Program-made: the position numbers and the translations under genes
Source: Paenibacillus tyrphae
GTDB taxonomy: Bacteria > Bacillota > Bacilli > Paenibacillales > NBRC-103111
Direction: 5' to 3'
Length of the DNA: 64,000 nucleotides
Assembly: GCF_024158745.1 (NCBI RefSeq)
Contig: NZ_JAMZAW010000004.1
Coordinates: 124,001-188,000, forward strand
Notes under the pieces: generated by a model
Databases searched by the model: none
Told to the model about the DNA's origin: nothing
The model's input: only the letters and a program-made list of their open reading frames with translations
Shown here: piece by piece, positions 1-8,342 of the stretch
Numbering within the stretch: position 1 is the stretch's first letter
Layout: each line of letters starts with the position of its first letter

Positions 1-2615
1 TGGTTTCGCTGCTTGATCATCTCCGTCTTCGCTTCGATCAACGGATGGTTCGGCGGTTGAAACGGCAGCCTGACGATTGCCAGACAGCTAAGCGCATTTC
101 CGGGAATATCGACGCCCTCCCAAAAACTGCTTGTACCCAGCAGAACGCAATTCGGACTATTCTGAAACAGCCTTGTCAGCTTGCTCCGGTTGCTGCTGTC
201 CACGCCTTGGCCCAGTACGCCGATCCCGAACGGGCTCAACATCTCTTTCAACGCGCCATGAACCAGCTTCAGCATCCGATTGGACGTAAACAATACCAGC
301 ATCCGGCCTCTTGTTTCCAACGCCACCTCGGCAAGCGACGGCACGAGCCGGTCAACGAACTCCTTCTCGCCGCTGGCTCCGCGCAGCGTAGGGAAATCCC
401 GGGGAATGGCCACTAGCGCTTGCTCGCGGTAATTAAACGGCGACGGAAGCTGAACGGTTTTCAGTTTGCCGTCCGCCCCGTTTTCTCGCAAGCCCAGTTG
501 GTCGCACGTATAATCGAACGATTTGCCGACGGATAATGTGGCCGAAGTAAGGATGACACTATCCTTCGGCCCGAAGAAATGCTGCTTCAGCATCTCGCTG
601 ACGTCAATCGGCACGCAGAACAGCTGGAGCGACCGGTTTCTGCTGTAGGTCCCTGCTTCAAGCCAATAGACATAGTTCGCATCCGGCATCGTCATGAAGA
701 AATGAAGCGAATCCCTGTGCCGGTACAGCTCCTTGACGGTGCCGCTGAGGTCCGTTATCAAGCTTTGGACATCGTATTCGTCCTGCACTTCTTTGATCTC
801 CGAGATCAGCTTGTCGAGAGGCTTAAGGGATTCCCCGAAGTTAAGCTGCATGTTCTCTTCGAGCACTTCCAGCTTATCCCAACCCGTAGGTAGCGAGTCT
901 TTTTTGACCCGATAGACAAGGCCGTTCCCTTCCGATTGGGACGGGTCGCTTCGCGAAGCCAGAAGCTGGTACAGCAGCTCCGTCATCTGATCCCATTCTT
1001 CCTTCAATTGCAGAAGCTTCTCGACAACCCGGTCAATCGTTATGCACCAGCCTTGAGCACGTTCGTCCTCGAACCGCTGCAGCCGAATCCGCAGATTGGA
1101 CAACTGTCCCGAACGCGCATCTTTATAAAGCCAGAGGAGCGTGTTAGACAAACCGTGATAGTGCAGCTCGATCCCGAGATGCTTGCCGGCCACTTCCTCG
1201 AAGTGATGAGCTTCGTCGATAACCAAATGCTTGTATCCCGGCAGCAGCCGGTTTTCCGCTTTCATATCGGTGAACAGCAGCGAGTGGTTGGTAATGATAA
1301 CATCTGCGGTGTTCGCTTCGTGACGGGCGCGATGATAGAAGCATTTTTTAAACCACGGGCAAGCGCGGTTCAAACAAGAATCCGTATCGCTTTCCACCGA
1401 TTGCCAAAACTGTTTTCCTTTATTGGCGAAATGAAGCTCCTCTTCATCCCCATGCTTCGTTTCTCCCAACCAGACAAGCATCTGCCCGGCCGTAATCCGG
1501 TCTTCCTTGCCGTGCTCGAAGTCGAGCATATTCATTTTGTGCTCGAATTTACGCAGGCACAAGTAGTGGCTCCGCCCCTTCAGAACGGCCGCCCGGAAGC
1601 CTACCGGGAACAGCTCGTGCAGCAGCGGCACGTCCCGTTCTCTGAGCTGCTCTTGCAGATTAATGGTATGCGTGCTGATCAGCACTTTCTTGTCCTGCTT
1701 AAGCCCGTAGTACAACGAAGGAATCAAGTAACCGAGCGACTTTCCCGTCCCTGTGCCGGCTTCAATCATCAGATGCTTGCCGTCTTCGAAGGCCGTCTCC
1801 ACCTCGCTGAGCATTTGCACCTGGGACTCTCTGTCCTCGTAAGCGGCAAACCGCTGCTGGAGCTCTTGCTTAAGCTGATCGTAGAATGCAGGAAATTCGT
1901 CCGGCAGCCGCAGGACATCTTCCTCCTCCCGCACCGGCTCTTCTTCTCCCCATTCTCCTACGTTCAAGGCAAATTGCCGGAAATAACGATCCATATCCGG
2001 ATCAAGCGGCTGGTGAAGCTCTTTGTATTGCCGCATTTCGCTCACAAACCAGCCGAAATCTCCCGCCGAATCGGCAAATATCAGCTCCAGCCTTTGCAGA
2101 GTTAGCAGCGGAAGCGACTGAAACCGTTCCATGCAACGGAGCCAGATCATCGCGGTGACCTCGGCATCGCTGTCCGCCTGATGCGGTCGCTCATGTTCGA
2201 TACCGAAGGCGTGGCAAACCATCGAAAGCTGCAGGCTCGATAAGCCGGGAAACAAGACGCGCAGCGCATCCATCGTATCCAATACGCGTCCGTCGAACGG
2301 GAAGTAACCGTTCTCGTCCAACGCCCGCTGCAGAAAAGCAAGGTCAAAAGTAATATTATGACCAACCAGGACCGCGTCTTGGAGGAGAGGAACCATCTCG
2401 GCAATAACCTCTTCCATCGCGGGAGCATCCTTTACCATCTCGTCGTCGATTCCGGTAAGCGTTGTAATTGAAGAAGGTATACTTATGCCCGGATTGACGA
2501 GAGAAGTATACCTGTCGGTCATTTCATGGTCGTTTATAAGAAAGAGCCCGACTTGGATAATGCGATCCGTCGCCGTGCTCCCCGTCGTTTCAAAATCCAA
2601 TACTGCAAATTTCAT
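1..2615 (-). CDS. dinG: DinG-family ATP-dependent helicase with N-terminal exonuclease domain (3' end outside window)
   Basis: The gene runs off the left edge, so about 870 N-terminal codons are visible and the C-terminus is missing. The protein opens with a DnaQ-type 3'-5' exonuclease domain (D7-F-E9-T-T-G, ExoI motif). A superfamily 2 helicase follows: Walker A GTGTGKS near residue 285 and a DEAH box near residue 466, with cysteines between them that fit the Fe-S cluster region of XPD/DinG proteins. ATG at 2615 is chosen because the exonuclease motif starts at once and AAGGGA lies upstream. DinG proteins act on R-loops, forks and single-stranded overhangs; this exonuclease-fused form is typical of Bacilli. 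It lies downstream of panD and the TPR gene, as in B. subtilis. Confidence 0.95.
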   Translation of the reverse strand, partial: MKFAVLDFETTGSTATDRIIQVGLFLINDHEMTDRYTSLVNPGISIPSSITTLTGIDDEMVKDAPAMEEVIAEMVPLLQDAVLVGHNITFDLAFLQRALDENGYFPFDGRVLDTMDALRVLFPGLSSLQLSMVCHAFGIEHERPHQADSDAEVTAMIWLRCMERFQSLPLLTLQRLELIFADSAGDFGWFVSEMRQYKELHQPLDPDMDRYFRQFALNVGEWGEEEPVREEEDVLRLPDEFPAFYDQLKQELQQRFAAYEDRESQVQMLSEVETAFEDGKHLMIEAGTGTGKSLGYLIPSLYYGLKQDKKVLISTHTINLQEQLRERDVPLLHELFPVGFRAAVLKGRSHYLCLRKFEHKMNMLDFEHGKEDRITAGQMLVWLGETKHGDEEELHFANKGKQFWQSVESDTDSCLNRACPWFKKCFYHRARHEANTADVIITNHSLLFTDMKAENRLLPGYKHLVIDEAHHFEEVAGKHLGIELHYHGLSNTLLWLYKDARSGQLSNLRIRLQRFEDERAQGWCITIDRVVEKLLQLKEEWDQMTELLYQLLASRSDPSQSEGNGLVYRVKKDSLPTGWDKLEVLEENMQLNFGESLKPLDKLISEIKEVQDEYDVQSLITDLSGTVKELYRHRDSLHFFMTMPDANYVYWLEAGTYSRNRSLQLFCVPIDVSEMLKQHFFGPKDSVILTSATLSVGKSFDYTCDQLGLRENGADGKLKTVQLPSPFNYREQALVAIPRDFPTLRGASGEKEFVDRLVPSLAEVALETRGRMLVLFTSNRMLKLVHGALKEMLSPFGIGVLGQGVDSSNRSKLTRLFQNSPNCVLLGTSSFWEGVDIPGNALSCLAIVRLPFQPPNHPLIEAKTEMIKQRN

Positions 2616-2728
2616 CGGAGTCGTGTCAATCCCTTCATTCCCACTCTTCTCATAAGCATACCAATACTGAGGGAAAAAGGGAATAGCAAACTTACCCTTT
2701 TTACAAAAAAACAGGAACGAACATTCGG

Positions 2729-3376
2729 TTAATCCGATGGCCGAGACATGTCGAACACAAACTGAAGCCCGCCCTTTTTCTCGCAGCAAACACCCAAATC
2801 GAGCAAAGGCTGAACGCTGGAAGGATCGGTCCGGTAAGCCATATTGAACAATTCGCACGCTTTGTCCATATTGTGCAGCTGAGCTTGTATGCATCCCATG
2901 GCATTAAAGGAAATCGCTTTGAGCTGCATGTTTTCGGTCAGCCGGGATAAAAATTGAAAATGCAGGTAGCTTTCTCCGGCTTCCCCTTTGCGCAAGTAAG
3001 ACATGGCCAAATAAATACGCGCCAAATTGAAATCGGGCTGGAGCCGGATCAGCTCGTCGAATTCGGCGATCGCCTGGTCGAACATATGGAGCTTGTAATA
3101 GCCTTGTCCCCGGATAAACAAATCGGTTCGTTTGCCTGAAAATTCGGGATCAAGCGGATCGGCTCCAATTCCGTTCAATGAAATACCGGCAATGCTTATC
3201 AGCTTGCTCCATTTCTCTTCGAACTGCAGCCATTCTTCAATGCAGGCGTCGCTCATCGCTTTCAGAGCCCGCAGCTTTTCCTGCAGCTCCCTGCGTGCGG
3301 CGCCTTGGGAGGACGGGTATTGCGATATGACTTCATCCAGCATTTCGTTCATGGAAGCAAAAAGATGTTTAAACAT
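2729..3376 (-). CDS. TPR-containing protein of unknown function
   Basis: 215 aa, no signal peptide. The N-terminal ~70 residues are helical and charged, resembling a coiled coil. After that come two or three tetratricopeptide-like units (for example YYKLHMFDQAIAEFDELIRLQPD and the later AISFNAMGCIQAQL and LFNMAYRTDPSS segments). The protein ends soon after LLDLGVCCEKKG. TPRs mediate protein contacts, so an adaptor role is the most that can be inferred. The start at 3376 has AAAGGTGG about 10 nt upstream. It sits 117 nt after panD with no clear terminator between, so it may be read from the pan operon. I do not recognise a specific family. Confidence 0.8.
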   Translation of the reverse strand: MFKHLFASMNEMLDEVISQYPSSQGAARRELQEKLRALKAMSDACIEEWLQFEEKWSKLISIAGISLNGIGADPLDPEFSGKRTDLFIRGQGYYKLHMFDQAIAEFDELIRLQPDFNLARIYLAMSYLRKGEAGESYLHFQFLSRLTENMQLKAISFNAMGCIQAQLHNMDKACELFNMAYRTDPSSVQPLLDLGVCCEKKGGLQFVFDMSRPSD

Positions 3377-3493
3377 CGGTCGTATCCCACCTTTGCTTCG
3401 TTTCCCACAGCAGCTTTAAACGTCTTCGCCGCGGCTGTGGCCCGCTGTGATCGTATCTACATTGTGCGTCTACCCGTCCGGTTTCATTCTCGT

Positions 3494-3877
3494 TTAAAGG
3501 ACCGTGGAATGAATTTCTTCCTTCAATACGCCGACGACTTGATTGTTCTCGCCCATAATGGCAATGCTCGGGGTATGCTTGCGGGCTTCTTCGTCCGATA
3601 ACATGACATACGATAAAATAATGACAATATCTCCGGGGTGCACCATTCTGGCCGCAGCACCGTTCAAGCAGACGACTCCCGAGCCCCGCGGTCCGGGAAT
3701 AATATAGGTCTCAAATCTGGCGCCGTTGTTATTATTGACGATTTGGACTTTTTCGTTAGGCAGCATATCGACCAGATCCAACAAATCCTGATCGATCGTA
3801 ATGCTCCCGACATAGTTTAAATTGGCTTCCGTTACGGTCGCACGGTGAATTTTCGATTTTAACATGTTACGAAACAT
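3494..3877 (-). CDS. panD: Aspartate 1-decarboxylase
   Basis: 127 aa, full length for the family. PanD converts L-aspartate to beta-alanine, the amine half of pantothenate. It is made as a proenzyme that cleaves itself at a Gly-Ser bond to form a pyruvoyl cofactor; here the site is Y22-V-G24-S25. The N-terminal [18 protein letters not shown] and the internal [11 protein letters not shown] and [13 protein letters not shown] stretches are family signatures. AGGAGG lies 8 nt before the ATG. It is the last gene of panB-panC-panD, 56 nt after panC; that gap holds a 6-bp hairpin (3906-3923). Confidence 0.97.
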   Translation of the reverse strand: MFRNMLKSKIHRATVTEANLNYVGSITIDQDLLDLVDMLPNEKVQIVNNNNGARFETYIIPGPRGSGVVCLNGAAARMVHPGDIVIILSYVMLSDEEARKHTPSIAIMGENNQVVGVLKEEIHSTVL

Positions 3878-3933
3878 GGCTGACGCCTCCTACGTTTTTG
3901 CACTCTAGGGATACTTGTCCCTAAGCTGTCGGG

Positions 3934-4821
3934 TTACGAATGGCTCAATGAAGCAACGGGAGCGCGAAGTATCCGATTATCGATCAAGCGCGTTGCCCCG
4001 AAACGGACGGCCACGGCGATAATCACCCTCTCATCACTGTCCCAAAAATCCACTGGAGCCAGATCCGGATAAGACAGCAGCTCCACATAATCGATATCGG
4101 CCAAAGGCGCGGACTGAATATGCCGAACGACCGTCTGCCGCAGCTCTTCTGGGGATATCGCTCCCTTACGAGCTTCGAGCAGCGATTCCGCCTCTTCCAG
4201 GGCTACGGAAAGGACAAGCGCCTGCTTTCGCTCTTCCTCGCTCAAATACACGTTGCGCGAGCTCATCGCAAGTCCGTCTTCTTCTCGGACGATCGGACAT
4301 GGGACGATGGTGACAGGAATATTCAGATCGTATACCATTTGCTCGATGACCGCTACCTGCTGGGCATCCTTCATCCCGAAATAAGCTTTATCAGGCTGAA
4401 CGATATTCAGCAGCTTGGTAACGACCGTAGCGACACCATCAAAATGTCCTGGCCGGGAAGTTCCGCACAGACGCTCGGTTACTCCGGAGACAGAGACAAT
4501 CGTTCTGGTCGGCTTCGGGTACATCTCGCTCACCTGCGGGAAAAATACGATGTCCGTCCCGGCTGCACGCGCGATGGCTATATCCCGCTCCTCGTCCCGC
4601 GGATACCGCTCCAAATCTTCGTTCGGCCCGAATTGCAGCGGATTGACGAAAATGCTCAGGATAACCACATCGCACTCTTTGCGCGCAGCTTCGAGCAGCG
4701 AGGCATGGCCTCGGTGCAGGAAGCCCATCGTCGGCACGAAGCCGATGCGTACGGCCGGATTGGCAGCCCGCTTTGCTTTAATCAACTGTCGTAATGATTC
4801 AATCTGATGAACAATTTCCAT
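3934..4821 (-). CDS. panC: Pantothenate synthetase
   Basis: 295 aa, close to the usual ~280. PanC condenses pantoate and beta-alanine using ATP, through a pantoyl-adenylate. The nucleotidyltransferase HxGH motif is H36-R-G-H39 within FVPTMGFLHRGHASLL (most relatives have HEGH). The later AMSSRNVYLS stretch is the KMSKS-like loop. Other family blocks are IFVNPLQFGPNEDLERYPR and GHFDGVATVVTKL. The start lies 21 nt after panB, with GGAG about 12 nt upstream. Cytosolic; operon with panB and panD. Confidence 0.97.
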   Translation of the reverse strand: MEIVHQIESLRQLIKAKRAANPAVRIGFVPTMGFLHRGHASLLEAARKECDVVILSIFVNPLQFGPNEDLERYPRDEERDIAIARAAGTDIVFFPQVSEMYPKPTRTIVSVSGVTERLCGTSRPGHFDGVATVVTKLLNIVQPDKAYFGMKDAQQVAVIEQMVYDLNIPVTIVPCPIVREEDGLAMSSRNVYLSEEERKQALVLSVALEEAESLLEARKGAISPEELRQTVVRHIQSAPLADIDYVELLSYPDLAPVDFWDSDERVIIAVAVRFGATRLIDNRILRAPVASLSHS

Positions 4822-4842
4822 CGGTTATCGAAGCTCCGTTTC

Positions 4843-5718
4843 TTATTCTCGATGTGCTGCTACCGGTTTCCCGCCGCCGTATAAGGACTCCGCCACTTCG
4901 TCGTCCATACGGAACGAATGCTCCGGCCCCGGGAAGCTGCGCTGCTTCACGTCGTCCACATACTGACGAAGCCCGCTGCGAATCATATCGCCGACATTTC
5001 CGTAAGTTTTCACAAAACGCTTCGGATGAATATCCGATCCATAGCCGAGCGCATCGTGAAATACGAGCACCTGACCGTCGCAATCTTGGCCGGCGCCAAT
5101 TCCGATGGTCGGAATGGACAGCTCGCTCGTCAGATGTGCGGCCACTTGATCGGTTACCAGCTCCAGCACGATGGAGAATGCTCCGGCCTGCTCCAAGGCT
5201 TTGGCATCATCAAGCAACTTTTGCGCTTGAGCGGCCGTCTTGCCCTGGATTTTATAACCGCCGATCTGGTGAATCGACTGAGGGGTCAGACCGAGATGGG
5301 CCATCACAGGAATGCCCGCTTGCACGAGTGCTTCAACCGTCGGCGCAATCTCCGCTCCGCCCTCCATCTTCACCGCTTTGGCCAGCCCTTCCTGCATAAT
5401 CCGTCCCGCATTCCGCAGCGACGCATCGATGCTGCCGTGATACGTATTGAACGGAAGATCCGTTACTACAAAGCTGGTCCGGACCGCGCGCGTCACCGCG
5501 CGCGAATGATAGATCATATCGTCCAGCGTAACGGGGAGCGTCGAATCGTAGCCAAGTACGACATTGCCCAGCGAATCCCCCACAAGAATGACATCGATGC
5601 CGGCTTCCTCCGCCAGCATGGCCGTCGGGTAATCGTAGGCCGTCATCACGCTGATCGGAATCCCGTCTTTTTTCATTTTTCTCAGTTTGGCCGTCGTTAC
5701 CGGTTTACGCATCTCCAT
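4843..5718 (-). CDS. panB: 3-methyl-2-oxobutanoate hydroxymethyltransferase
   Basis: PanB transfers a hydroxymethyl group from methylene-THF to alpha-ketoisovalerate, giving ketopantoate, the first committed step of pantothenate synthesis. Signature blocks are MTAYDYPTA (25-33), the metal-binding VGDSLG (46-51) and VTDLPFNTY. The open frame extends 41 codons upstream, but AAGG shortly before the ATG at 5718 and homology starting at MRKPVTT support a 291-aa protein. It is first in panBCD and preceded by a 335-nt leader with a structured hairpin and a terminator, so expression is probably controlled by transcription attenuation. Confidence 0.96.
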   Translation of the reverse strand: MEMRKPVTTAKLRKMKKDGIPISVMTAYDYPTAMLAEEAGIDVILVGDSLGNVVLGYDSTLPVTLDDMIYHSRAVTRAVRTSFVVTDLPFNTYHGSIDASLRNAGRIMQEGLAKAVKMEGGAEIAPTVEALVQAGIPVMAHLGLTPQSIHQIGGYKIQGKTAAQAQKLLDDAKALEQAGAFSIVLELVTDQVAAHLTSELSIPTIGIGAGQDCDGQVLVFHDALGYGSDIHPKRFVKTYGNVGDMIRSGLRQYVDDVKQRSFPGPEHSFRMDDEVAESLYGGGKPVAAHRE

Positions 5719-5840
5719 GATTAACACCTTGCCTTCCGGGTTGGAATGGTTCAGGGTTCCGTACGCTCGGGGAGCATCTCCCTCTGCCGTCCTTCCTCCT
5801 GATAGTATTGCGATAATCGGCCGGATTGTTGCAAAGAGCA

Positions 5841-5876
5841 AAAAAACCTTTCAGCCCATACGGAGGCTAAAAGGTT
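5841..5876 (-). terminator. Intrinsic terminator in the panB leader
   Basis: Minus-strand RNA forms a 12-bp stem (AACCTTTTAGCC with GGCTGAAAGGTT, one U-G pair) followed by seven U. It lies 122 nt before panB and 178 nt after birA. It could end birA transcription, act as the off-switch of the pan leader, or both. Confidence 0.85.
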
Positions 5877-5982
5877 CACATGTCCTTCTCATATGATCCT
5901 TCTGTCTCGGTCCGGTTAGGCTCAGAGCAGAATCCGACATATTGCTTGGGTAAAGCTATTCAATTGTTCAAGCAAAAAAACA

Positions 5983-6027
5983 TACGGTTGAAGTACAGCT
6001 CCTTGCGGATACCGTCTTCGTACCGTA
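5983..6027 (-). ncRNA. Structured leader hairpin resembling the pan RNA motif
   Basis: Minus-strand RNA folds into one long hairpin: outer UACGGU/ACCGUA, then GAAG/CUUC, ACGG/CUGU (with G-U), then UCC-GCAA-GGA capped by a GNRA tetraloop. The 3' side has single bulged A residues between the helices (CUGU-A-CUUC-A-ACCG). Seven U follow shortly after. A leader hairpin with conserved bulged adenosines upstream of panBCD is what is known as the pan motif in Firmicutes. A second, less regular hairpin follows around 5890-5930, and pan motifs often come in pairs. The identification is from memory of the motif, not a covariance search. Confidence 0.55.
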
Positions 6028-6028
6028 C

Positions 6029-6057
6029 ATTATACCAAAGTTTTCAACTTATGTCAC
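6029..6057 (-). promoter_or_regulatory. Sigma-A promoter for the pan leader
   Basis: Minus strand: -35 GTGACA (5 of 6), 17-nt spacer, -10 TATAAT. The -35 overlaps the birA stop codon, so the last bases of birA double as the pan promoter. The predicted start (~6022) falls inside the outer stem of the hairpin, so the first few outer pairs may not be in RNA made from this promoter. Confidence 0.7.
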
Positions 6058-7028
6058 CCAAAACTGATATCGGCGGAATACAGCTTTTTTACCGATCCGT
6101 CTGCTAGGCGAAGCTGTAGAGCGCCATGCTCATCGATCCCCTCGGCAAATCCTTCAAACTCTCCTTGAGGCGTCCGGCAGCGGATATTCCGGTGAATCGA
6201 CACGGTCAACGCTTCCCACAACAGCTTGATGGGGGCAAAGCCCTCCCGCCGGTATAGTCCGTACAGCTGCTCCCACTCCAGCAAAAACCGGCTGAGCACC
6301 TCGATTCGGTCCACCTGGCGACCTGCCTCGATGGCAAGCGAGGTGGCCGCATCCCGTAGCTCCGGCGGAAAATCGTCCGAATGCAGATTCACGCTGATGC
6401 CGACTCCGGCGATAACATGCTGCAGCCGCTCATCCTCGGCGCTCGATTCGAGCAAAATGCCGGCGATCTTCTTGCCGCCGACAAGCAGATCGTTAGGCCA
6501 TTTGATCCCCGCTTCCACACCTGTTGCGCTGCGGATGGCCCGGCATAAAGCGACGGCAACGAGCAAAGTCAATTGAGGGGTGAATAACAAGGGAATCCAA
6601 CCCGGCTTCAAAATCAGGCTCATCCAGATGCCTTTTCCGACCGGAGAATGCCACTTGCGTCCCATGCGGCCTTTGCCGGCGGTTTGCTCTTCCGTCAGAA
6701 TAAGCGTGCCTTCCTCGGCCCCTTCCGCGACACAGCGCGCCGCGACGATTTGCGTCGACTCCACTTGGTCGTAATATTTCACGAACCGGCCGAACCGTTC
6801 CGTCCCCAGCTTCAATTGCAGGCGGCTTATATCCAGCCTGTCCGGCTTGGACAACAGCCGATACCCTTTGCGCGATACCGCTTCGAAGCGGTACCCTTGC
6901 TGCCGCAAACGCTCGATCTGCTTCCACACGGCCGTTCGGCTGACGCCAAGCTCCTCGCTCAGCTGTTCGCCAGATAAAAATTTGCCTTCCGATTGCTCGA
7001 ACAGTCCGATCAGTCGATCCGTCATCAT
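6054..7028 (-). CDS. birA: Bifunctional biotin-[acetyl-CoA-carboxylase] ligase / biotin operon repressor
   Basis: 324 aa. The N-terminus (about 1-60) is a winged helix-turn-helix (GEQLSEELGVSRTAVWKQIERL), so this is the regulatory BirA type. The catalytic domain has the biotinyl-AMP loop GKGRMGRKWHS and the KWPNDLLVGGKKIAGIL block; a small C-terminal beta domain follows. It activates biotin with ATP and attaches it to carboxylase carrier domains; biotinyl-AMP-bound BirA represses biotin genes. The ATG overlaps the cca stop codon (ATGA), so the two are translationally coupled. The conserved cca-birA-panBCD order matches B. subtilis. Confidence 0.96.
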   Translation of the reverse strand: MMTDRLIGLFEQSEGKFLSGEQLSEELGVSRTAVWKQIERLRQQGYRFEAVSRKGYRLLSKPDRLDISRLQLKLGTERFGRFVKYYDQVESTQIVAARCVAEGAEEGTLILTEEQTAGKGRMGRKWHSPVGKGIWMSLILKPGWIPLLFTPQLTLLVAVALCRAIRSATGVEAGIKWPNDLLVGGKKIAGILLESSAEDERLQHVIAGVGISVNLHSDDFPPELRDAATSLAIEAGRQVDRIEVLSRFLLEWEQLYGLYRREGFAPIKLLWEALTVSIHRNIRCRTPQGEFEGFAEGIDEHGALQLRLADGSVKKLYSADISFG

Positions 7029-8320
7029 TCATCGTTCTCCTGCATGTTTTCGTAATGCTCCCGGGCTGCTGCAAGCAGCGTTTCTTTGTCGTTGCGGAGT
7101 TCGCCGAGCGCAGCGCTTTCAAGCAATCGGTGCAGCAGCCGGCCGGTCCACGGACCGCCTTTGGCTCCCAGATGGCCCATAAGCTCCTTCCCTCCGACAG
7201 CGAGCTCTGCCAGAGCAGAAACGGGCATCTGCTCCAGCCATACGGAGCCCAGTCTTCTCCATACATCCACGGCCCTGCCAACCTTGACGTTGTCAGTCCG
7301 AATCGAGGCGGCCTCAAGCAGGTAAATCTCTCTTAACGTATGGAGCGCAGAAACACTGTAGGTAAGCGCCGCGGCGATCCATACTCGTCTCAAGTATGGT
7401 TCTTCGTCCCGTCCCGTCGAGTCATCCAATCCGGATACAAGAGCGGTGTGCGCGCCAACGATTCGTTTGACCGTCTCCATCTGCTGTCTGGAGAAGGTTA
7501 GCTTGATCATATCCTCTTCAACATCCGCCGGATCGGCTCCTAGTCGAATGTAGATAAAGGCAAGCCGATGCTCCATTTCCGTTAACCGTGAGAGGGGCGG
7601 CCACTCCGTTTCCTTGTCCAGCCCGGACAGCAGCAGCTCCTGCTTCACGTGACGCAGCGCCCGGCTTCCCGCGAGCAACTCCAGGGCCCGGTTCGGGTCG
7701 CTGCCCCCAATCATGCGCTCCACCTCCGCCCGGATACGTTCCATGGCGATATGCCGCAGCAGCGAAATGCCGGAGTTCAGAGCGTCCCAGGTCGCCTGTT
7801 CCACCGTCAACCCATATTCCGACGCAAAACGGAGGCACCGCATCATTCGCAGCGCATCTTCCCCAAACCGCTCTTCCGCTTGACCGACGCAGCGAAGGAC
7901 GCCGCGTTCCAAATCCTTCAGGCCATCGAACGGATCGATCAGACTGCCGTTTTGATCGATAGCCATCGCATTCATCGTGAAATCGCGCCGCTGCAAATCC
8001 TCAGTCAAGCTGTCGATATATTCCACCTCGGTCGGGCGGCGGAACGCTTCATATCCGCCTTCCCGCCGAAACGTAGTCACTTCGTAGGGCTTCTTCCCGA
8101 CCACGACCGTGACCGTCCCATGCTGCAAGCCGGTAGGCACGGTGCGCTCGAAGAGCCCCTGTACCTGGTCGGGATGAGCGGAAGTGGCGATATCGTAATC
8201 CTTTACAGGGCGTCCGAGCTGTTCGTCCCGAACGCATCCACCGACCAAATAAGCCTCGAAGCCCGCCTCGCACAAGCGCCGGACAATCTGCATGGCCCCC
8301 TGCTTTAAAGCATCGCTCAT
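7025..8320 (-). CDS. cca: CCA tRNA nucleotidyltransferase
   Basis: 431 aa class II nucleotidyltransferase that builds or repairs the 3'-CCA end of tRNAs; the tRNA-Pro gene in this window does not encode CCA, so the activity is needed. The catalytic head holds LVGGCVRD and the metal-binding DYD (KDYDIATSA), then RRDFTMNAMA and DPFDGLKDLERG, and the ERF-like motif EDALRMMRCLRFASEYG. The frame is open 32 codons further upstream into bshA; ATG at 8320 is chosen because homology begins there and GCGGGA lies upstream. Gap of 22 nt after bshA; 4-nt overlap with birA. Confidence 0.94.
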   Translation of the reverse strand: MSDALKQGAMQIVRRLCEAGFEAYLVGGCVRDEQLGRPVKDYDIATSAHPDQVQGLFERTVPTGLQHGTVTVVVGKKPYEVTTFRREGGYEAFRRPTEVEYIDSLTEDLQRRDFTMNAMAIDQNGSLIDPFDGLKDLERGVLRCVGQAEERFGEDALRMMRCLRFASEYGLTVEQATWDALNSGISLLRHIAMERIRAEVERMIGGSDPNRALELLAGSRALRHVKQELLLSGLDKETEWPPLSRLTEMEHRLAFIYIRLGADPADVEEDMIKLTFSRQQMETVKRIVGAHTALVSGLDDSTGRDEEPYLRRVWIAAALTYSVSALHTLREIYLLEAASIRTDNVKVGRAVDVWRRLGSVWLEQMPVSALAELAVGGKELMGHLGAKGGPWTGRLLHRLLESAALGELRNDKETLLAAAREHYENMQENDE

Positions 8321-8342
8321 GTATGTAATCCCGCTTCCTTTG

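Larger units (their letters stand above)
5719..6053 (-). other. panB 5' leader region (335 nt, no protein gene)
   Basis: This interval between birA and panB contains a sigma-A promoter at its upstream end, the bulged-A hairpin, a second hairpin (AUAUG/CAUAU, UUCUG/CAGAA and CUC/GAG with one bulged A) and an intrinsic terminator. I see no credible coding frame on either strand. The arrangement is that of an attenuation leader for panBCD. Confidence 0.6.

Noticed and set aside
936..2105. 389-codon open frame on the plus strand
   Set aside because: It lies fully opposite dinG, whose protein shows intact exonuclease and helicase motifs. The plus-strand translation has no recognisable motifs.
5719..5841. 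41-codon N-terminal extension of PanB
   Set aside because: The extension has no homology or SD, and covers the leader just after a terminator.
5880..6107. 75-codon plus-strand frame in the pan leader
   Set aside because: No SD on that strand; the region is explained by the RNA structures and promoter on minus.
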